64,000 nucleotides of DNA from Streptomyces sp. Sge12. Its GTDB lineage: Bacteria > Actinomycetota > Actinomycetes > Streptomycetales > Streptomycetaceae. The stretch spans positions 7,678,501 to 7,742,500 of the forward strand of contig NZ_CP020555.1 of the NCBI RefSeq assembly GCF_002080455.1. The letters run 5' to 3'. Positions within the stretch are counted from its first letter, which is position 1. Each line of letters opens with the position of its first letter. Below are positions 59,363-64,000 of the stretch, piece by piece. The notes under the pieces were generated by a model, which made no database searches, was not told where the DNA came from, and saw only the letters and a list, made by a program, of their open reading frames with translations. The position numbers were made by a program, and so were the translations under genes.

Positions 59363-61444
59363 TCAGAGGGGCGACCGGACCCGGTACTCCATCAGGTGGG
59401 CGTAGTCGATCAGCAAGGTGGTAACGGCCGCGGCGATCCCGGCCGACAGCGGGGGCAGCAGGTACAGCACTGCTCGATGCGGCGGCCGGGATCGGGACGG
59501 GAGCAGGGGGACGAACGCGGCGAGGAGCAGGACGGTTACGGCCAGGACCGCGAGCGGTATCACCAGGAAATGGCGGGCCGTTCCGACGGGGTCGCTCCAG
59601 ACCGTCGCCCACCGGATGTAGATGGCGACGAAGGCGAGAACGGTGGCCGGCGGCGCGGCTCGGAGGAGATGGGGCACCGCGTCGGCCCGTGCGACGACGA
59701 GGACGGCCAGGGCCACGGCCAGGCCGGCTCCGGCCGCCGACCACATGTCGAGCAGTTGGACCGAGGCCTTCTGGCTCTTCTCGACGGTCGCTTCCGTCAG
59801 CAGGCGTACCGCGCAGGACGCTGCTGCTGCCGCGGCGGCGGAGAGCAGAATGATCGCCGGTGGGATCCGCGAGGCCGTCGTGCCCCGCAGACGCCAGGCG
59901 AACAGGCAGCCCAGCACGGCGGCGACCGTGAGGGGCAGGGCCCACTGCGCGTCGCCGGCGAGGATCAGGTATGCGGACGGTTTCCACAGCTGCACGGAGA
60001 ACGATGAGACCGTGCCGATCCAGAACGCGAGTCCGTACAGGATCGTGGTCACCAGCATCGGCACCGCCCAGCCGTCGGTGCGCCCGGTACGCCACCGAGC
60101 CCGGGCCAACGACACGCAGATCACCGTCGCTCCGGCGGTCGCCAGCGGAAGGGTGAGCAGCACCCACAGGCTGCCGTACGGGCTCTCACCGGCCACGCCG
60201 GTGCGATTGACCCCGATGAACAGCCCGATCGGCACCGCCAACGGGACGGTCAGGTACACGCCCGCGCGGTGCCGCCGGGGTGCCCGCGAGTCCGGCGGCT
60301 GCTGGTGCCACCATGCCGGACCGCACGTGACCGCCAACAGCACGCCGGCGAGCAGGGCGTCGATCGCGGGGGTCCAAGGGGCAACCGCCGTGGCGGTGAA
60401 GGCCGGAGTGGTCACCGCGTTGGAGGCCGTGAGAACGGTTACCGCGAGGACTGCGGCCACCGACTCGTCAAGACGGCCGAGCACAGCGGGCGGTGTCCGG
60501 TTGGCCAGGTACGTCAGCCGTTGCTGCGGGGTGGGATGCGTCCCCGCCACGCGCTCCCGCAGCGAACGTGGTTGGGCCTTCGCCTGCTCGAGCATGGCGG
60601 TCAGGCCGGGAGCCGCGCCGTCGGCCGCGGCGCAGGCGTCCGCCTCGTGTTCCCGGGCCCGGCCGATGCGCGCGGCGATGATCCATGCGGCCACGGCCAG
60701 CAGAGCGACGCGGGCGGCGTAGTCCAGCCAGCTCCAGCTCAGCAACGAACCCAGTACCGAACGGTCGGGCTTGGCGAGCGCCGCAATCGTGGTCACGACC
60801 AGCGGAACCACGGCGACCATCGGCAGCGCCCATCGCAGCCCACGGACCAGCCACACCAGGCGCACGTCGCCGGCGGCGACGTGCGCGCTCTCGTGGCGCA
60901 GCACCGCTTCGATCTGAGCCGCGGGCCGGCGCCGTGCGCCGCGCGGCATCACGATGTGCGGCTTGCCCCGGTACTGGACGGTGAACGGCTCGACGAGCCC
61001 GGGCCCGCCGAGCAGCACCGGCGGGCCCGGGGAGGACCAGCGGGCCGGAGGATCGGACAGCGGTCCGACCTGCCGCACCAACCGGCGCGGCAGCCACCAG
61101 GTCAGAATCAGCCCTGACGCGACGATCGCTGCTCCGCCCGCGAACCCGGACGCGGCCCGCACCCGCTCCGCCGGGGCGAAGCAGGCGAAGAAGATCGTCC
61201 GGGCTTCGAGCCGCTTCTGCGGATCGTCGGGCGGTGGCGGTGCGACGGACTGTTCACACCTCTTCCCCGCGTCGGTCCACGCCGTCCCGTGCACTTCGTT
61301 GAAGATCAGTGCCCCGGCGGTGATCCCGGCGACCGCCAGAACGACCATCAGCAGCAGGTAATGTCCGCGGGTCGGTGACGTGATCTGGTGCGGACGCGCA
61401 CGATCCCCAGCTGCTTCTGCATCCGTCGCCAAGACCTCAGTCAC
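59363..61444 (-). CDS. Polytopic M48-like metallopeptidase
   Basis: 693 residues from a GTG that overlaps the preceding stop by eight bases. An N-terminal membrane helix and a periplasmic loop precede the zinc site HESAH (184-188) with EHEAD (265-269) as the second element, the M48/HtpX-type layout. About ten further membrane helices make it much longer than HtpX (about 290). It could process membrane proteins. A partner gene lies just upstream. Confidence 0.84.
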   Translation of the reverse strand: MTEVLATDAEAAGDRARPHQITSPTRGHYLLLMVVLAVAGITAGALIFNEVHGTAWTDAGKRCEQSVAPPPPDDPQKRLEARTIFFACFAPAERVRAASGFAGGAAIVASGLILTWWLPRRLVRQVGPLSDPPARWSSPGPPVLLGGPGLVEPFTVQYRGKPHIVMPRGARRRPAAQIEAVLRHESAHVAAGDVRLVWLVRGLRWALPMVAVVPLVVTTIAALAKPDRSVLGSLLSWSWLDYAARVALLAVAAWIIAARIGRAREHEADACAAADGAAPGLTAMLEQAKAQPRSLRERVAGTHPTPQQRLTYLANRTPPAVLGRLDESVAAVLAVTVLTASNAVTTPAFTATAVAPWTPAIDALLAGVLLAVTCGPAWWHQQPPDSRAPRRHRAGVYLTVPLAVPIGLFIGVNRTGVAGESPYGSLWVLLTLPLATAGATVICVSLARARWRTGRTDGWAVPMLVTTILYGLAFWIGTVSSFSVQLWKPSAYLILAGDAQWALPLTVAAVLGCLFAWRLRGTTASRIPPAIILLSAAAAAAASCAVRLLTEATVEKSQKASVQLLDMWSAAGAGLAVALAVLVVARADAVPHLLRAAPPATVLAFVAIYIRWATVWSDPVGTARHFLVIPLAVLAVTVLLLAAFVPLLPSRSRPPHRAVLYLLPPLSAGIAAAVTTLLIDYAHLMEYRVRSPL

Positions 61445-61877
61445 GCGTGCCGCCCCTGCGCAGGCGCAGCGCCCCGACCACGGCCAGACCCAGGGTGGCG
61501 GCCTCCTCGGGGGTGACCTTCCCCTGGAGCATCAGGACGACTGCGGCGCACACCTCCTCTTCCTGCTCCGGGGCCAACGGGACGAACGGGTCCTGCGCGT
61601 GGCCACGCAGCCGCGCCAGTCCCGCCTTCGTCCTCTCGCTCACCACCGCCGAGGCCTGCTCCGCGAGAGCGCCGCCCACCGCGCCGAGCAGCGCCGCCAC
61701 CGCGGGAAGCACGTAGTCGGCCAGCGGCAGCATGTCGACACCCATGCCGACCGGCGGCCGCACCCGAGAGCGGCCCTCCCGCTCAATCCGCTCCAGGGCT
61801 GCGTCAAGGTCCTCGACTTCGTCCGGGTAGGACGACAGGAGAGCCTCCCGCGTCACTTCCACGACCACAGGGTCCAC
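61437..61877 (-). CDS. Hypothetical protein, partner of the M48-like peptidase
   Basis: 146 residues from a GTG. A Glu/Asp/Arg-rich helical N terminus (ALLSSYPDEVEDLDAALERIE), a hydrophobic stretch (LADYVLPAVAALLGAVGGALA), then helices with EQEEEVCAAVVLMLQGKVTPEEA. It resembles small actinobacterial proteins with a DUF-type helical core, but I do not recognise a family. Its stop overlaps the peptidase start, so the two are translationally coupled. Confidence 0.7.
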   Translation of the reverse strand: MDPVVVEVTREALLSSYPDEVEDLDAALERIEREGRSRVRPPVGMGVDMLPLADYVLPAVAALLGAVGGALAEQASAVVSERTKAGLARLRGHAQDPFVPLAPEQEEEVCAAVVLMLQGKVTPEEAATLGLAVVGALRLRRGGTRD

Positions 61878-62083
61878 ACGAACTCCTCACGCTCGATGAC
61901 CACTCGGTTCCCCCGTCCCGCAACGCCGGCACCGGCCGACTCGCGCAGAGTCGGTCAAAACCACCACCGGCATGCAGCAAGGTAGTCCGCAGCAGCGTCC
62001 TCCACGCGTGGTTTCGGTGAACGTCCCCGAAGCGGGATCGCACGGCAAACGCACGGCGAACGCAACTCGGTAGTCTTCGTCGA

Positions 62084-63391
62084 ATGCTTCGACAGGGATC
62101 TCTCGCCACACTGCGGCACAAGCCGTTCAGGCTGTTTCTTCTGGCACGGCTCGTCTCGATGAGCGGAACGGCGATGGCCCCCGTGGCCCTGGCCTTCGCG
62201 GTACTCGGATTCGACAGCGGGCCGGCATCCCTGGCGATCGTCCTCGCCGCCAACACGGCTCCGCAGCTCGTCCTGCTCCTCGTCGGAGGAGTGCTCGCGG
62301 ACCGGTTCTCCCGTCAACGGGTCATGGTGATAGGCAACTTGATACCGGCCGTCACCCAGGGCTGCGTCGCCCTCCTCGTGGTGTCCGGTACGGCCACGAC
62401 AGGGCGGATCGCCCTGTTCGCGGCGCTGGCGGGCTGTGCGTCGGCGCTGACCCAGCCCGCCATGAACAGTGTGCTGCCGCAGCTCGTCGATCCCGGCGAG
62501 CTGCAGCAGGCCAACGCGCTGATGCGGTTGCCGAGCAACCTGATCCGCATCCTCGCGCCGGCGGTCGGCGGCGTCCTCGTCGCGCTCGTCGGCCCGGAGC
62601 TGACCCTGGGCTGGGACGCCGCCAGCTTCGCGGTCGCGGCCCTCCTCTGCAGCCGTCTCGGCGTGTCCGGACCCGCCAGGACGCCGGCTTCAGTGTTCCG
62701 CGACTTCAAGGATGGCTGGAGGGAGTTCTCCCGTCTCTTCTGGATCTGGTCCTATGTGCTGTCCGGCACCGTGGTCGTCGCCCTCTGGCTCGGCGGCTAT
62801 CAACTCCTCGGTCCCGTCGTGGCCGTGAACGGCCGACTGGGCGCTCCCTCCTGGGGCATCGTCCAAGGGGCCTTCGCAGCAGGCCTGTTCCTGGGCGGAG
62901 TCGTTTCGCTCACATGGAAACCGTCCAGGATCATGGTCGTGTGCGTATGCGCCAACGTGCCTCTCGCGCTGCCCCTCGTCGCGCTCGCCGAGGGCGCGCC
63001 GCTCGCCGTGCTGGCGGGGGCGGCCGTCCTGGCGGGCATCGGCCTGGACATCGCGATCGTGTGCTGGAGCACCGCCGTGCAGGAACATCTGCCGTCCGAG
63101 GTGCTCGGGCGGGTCAGCTCCTTCAGCTCGGCCGGTGAGCTCATGTCCGTGCCGCTGGGCTACCTGGTCGTGGGCGCCGCCGCGACCTCCCTGGGCACGG
63201 AGGCCGTCCTTGTCTGGAGTGCGGTTCTGATGACGGCGGCGAGTCTGGTGCTGCTGCTGGCCCCGAGCGTGTGGGCGGTCCGCAGGCTGTCCGCCGGCCC
63301 CGGACCGGCCGCGGCAGCGGCGGGAGGCCAGGACCACCGGGACGGCCGGAGCCGGACCGGCCGGGCGCCGGATCAGGTGGCCCGCCCATAG
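62084..63391 (+). CDS. MFS transporter (EntS-like exporter group)
   Basis: 435 residues from an ATG. Twelve hydrophobic segments; LRHKPFRLFLLARLVSMSGTA, GGVLADRFSRQRVMVIGNLIP and QPAMNSVLPQLVDPGELQQANALM are the marks of the DHA3/EntS exporter group. No ribosome site is obvious. The C-terminal tail is Gly/Arg-rich. It converges on the NlpC/P60 gene with 19 bases of overlap. Substrate unknown. Confidence 0.9.
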   Translation: MLRQGSLATLRHKPFRLFLLARLVSMSGTAMAPVALAFAVLGFDSGPASLAIVLAANTAPQLVLLLVGGVLADRFSRQRVMVIGNLIPAVTQGCVALLVVSGTATTGRIALFAALAGCASALTQPAMNSVLPQLVDPGELQQANALMRLPSNLIRILAPAVGGVLVALVGPELTLGWDAASFAVAALLCSRLGVSGPARTPASVFRDFKDGWREFSRLFWIWSYVLSGTVVVALWLGGYQLLGPVVAVNGRLGAPSWGIVQGAFAAGLFLGGVVSLTWKPSRIMVVCVCANVPLALPLVALAEGAPLAVLAGAAVLAGIGLDIAIVCWSTAVQEHLPSEVLGRVSSFSSAGELMSVPLGYLVVGAAATSLGTEAVLVWSAVLMTAASLVLLLAPSVWAVRRLSAGPGPAAAAAGGQDHRDGRSRTGRAPDQVARP

Positions 63392-63870
63392 CGGACCGAT
63401 GAGCTCCAGATCCGCTCCAGCCGCACCCGGGTGCCGGGGCGTGGGGCGTGCCAGATCCGGTTGTCGCCGGCGTAGATCCCGACATGGGTCATGGTCGCGC
63501 CGCTCGGGAAGAAGACCAGGTCACCGGCCGCGCGATCGGCCTCGGGGATGTGACGGGTGTGCTCGTACTGCTGGTCGGCGGTGCGTGGGAGCCGTTTGCC
63601 CGCCTTCTTGAAGGCGTAGAGGGTGAGGCCCGAGCAGTCGAAGCGTTTGGGACCGGTGGCGCCGTAGGCATACGGCGAGCCCTGTTTGGAGGCGGCCACC
63701 GCGACGGCTCTGGCGCCATAGGGGGCGGCGGCGTGCGCCGGGGCCGCGGGGCCGCTGAGTGCGGCGGCCGTCAGGAGGAGCAGGGAGAGGACGGCGCGTG
63801 CTCTGGGGCAACAGCACGTGGGGGGAAGGCCCTTGGGGACCTTTCGGAAGTCGGTCCTGAAGCAGGACAT
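63373..63870 (-). CDS. Secreted NlpC/P60 peptidoglycan hydrolase
   Basis: 165 residues from an ATG with GGAGG upstream (reverse complement of CCTCC near 63879). A signal peptide (hydrophobic stretch after RARAV, cleaved near AHAAAP) leads to a single NlpC/P60 domain with Cys 79 (FDCSGL), His 129 (THVGIY) and His 141 (WHAP). It cleaves stem-peptide bonds in the cell wall. It has no SH3 or LysM domain. I searched the leader for a c-di-AMP riboswitch and found none. Confidence 0.94.
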   Translation of the reverse strand: MSCFRTDFRKVPKGLPPTCCCPRARAVLSLLLLTAAALSGPAAPAHAAAPYGARAVAVAASKQGSPYAYGATGPKRFDCSGLTLYAFKKAGKRLPRTADQQYEHTRHIPEADRAAGDLVFFPSGATMTHVGIYAGDNRIWHAPRPGTRVRLERIWSSSVRYGRAT

Positions 63871-64000
63871 CGTGACACCTCCGCAATCGGTTGGCAGGTA
63901 ACAGTCAGGTCAGTGGTCGTGGTCCTGTTCTCGGTCGGATGCGTCATGGCTCTGACGGCGGACCAGTTTTCTCCGACGTGACGTGCCGAACCGTGTCGGA

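Noticed and set aside
61887..62111. Cys-rich 74-codon minus-strand frame
   Set aside because: It overlaps the start of the MFS gene and the promoter region; the Cys spacing does not form a known motif.
63871..64000. Possible c-di-AMP riboswitch before the NlpC/P60 gene
   Set aside because: Such leaders are common for these genes, but the conserved ydaO-type core elements are not visible in the 130 bases available.
1..64000. tRNA, rRNA, CRISPR array, integrase or prophage genes
   Set aside because: None was seen. The holin-X-like gene is a cellular stress-operon member and not evidence of a phage.

Overview
The window is high-GC actinobacterial DNA, almost certainly a Streptomyces chromosome or a close relative. 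The supporting signs are GC-rich third codon positions, many GTG starts, a SARP regulator, a gamma-butyrolactone-receptor-like regulator, a Streptomyces subtilisin inhibitor, a DUF6381 protein, a large HPII-type catalase and dense short convergent and divergent transcription units. I see no rRNA, tRNA, CRISPR array, integrase or intact transposase. About 57 apparently intact genes (one cut by the window edge) and five gene remnants are supported. The accessory character comes from many orphan regulators paired with one enzyme each, decayed gene pieces and several unusual domain fusions.

Layout. 1-2.9 kb: an FHA/Rossmann protein (cut by the window start) divergent from a membrane Ser/Thr kinase. 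2.9-7.3 kb: an imine-reductase-like enzyme divergent from a large SARP/NB-ARC/TPR activator, with 11-bp tandem repeats between them and a MITE-like inverted-repeat element at the SARP stop codon. 7.5-10.4 kb: MFS exporter/LysR pair with a 19-bp palindrome, and a YCII-like protein. 10.5-13.8 kb: DUF6381 peptide, then a three-gene helical protein/DUF1023 hydrolase/lipoprotein operon. 13.8-18.8 kb: stress block of large catalase, YihY-like protein, holin-X-like protein, DUF3618 and DUF4235, with a SigB-like promoter candidate before the catalase. 18.8-24.7 kb: two transporters, small conserved proteins, an amidase/TetR pair, a zinc-ribbon protein and an Imm32-like protein. 24.7-25.7 kb: decayed AraC-type regulator and unexplained DNA. 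25.7-28.9 kb: PHBH-like monooxygenase plus a methyltransferase with an unrecognised N-terminal domain, closed by a strong terminator.

29-34.9 kb: hypothetical genes, a secreted SnoaL-like protein, gene remnants, and a 436-residue protein that looks like a contractile-injection effector (leader plus PMT/TIKI-like domain) with a two-helix membrane protein downstream. 35-41.7 kb: DHA2 exporter, a 1250-residue secreted subtilase and a TrmB/LuxR-type regulator. 41.7-46.6 kb: an ECF sigma factor fused to a zinc-binding domain, a membrane helix and a ricin-type lectin; two membrane proteins; a cupin/zinc-ribbon protein; an arylamine N-acetyltransferase. 46.7-49.1 kb: two truncated genes joined head to tail, a subtilisin inhibitor, and an HxlR/RidA pair.

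49.2-53.9 kb is the most striking unit. A processive family-2 glycosyltransferase lies 14 nt upstream of one 1013-residue protein that joins an acyltransferase-3 membrane domain, an SGNH domain and a GH16 glycanase. Two DasR-like operator sites sit in front of the pair. I read it as a synthase/acylase/hydrolase module for a modified surface beta-glycan that may respond to amino sugars. 54.1-59.3 kb: TetR/alpha-beta hydrolase pair, a gamma-butyrolactone-receptor-like regulator with an ARE-like dyad, an epoxide hydrolase, DinB and MBL-fold proteins. 59.4-64 kb: an M48-like membrane peptidase and its partner, an MFS exporter and a secreted NlpC/P60 hydrolase.
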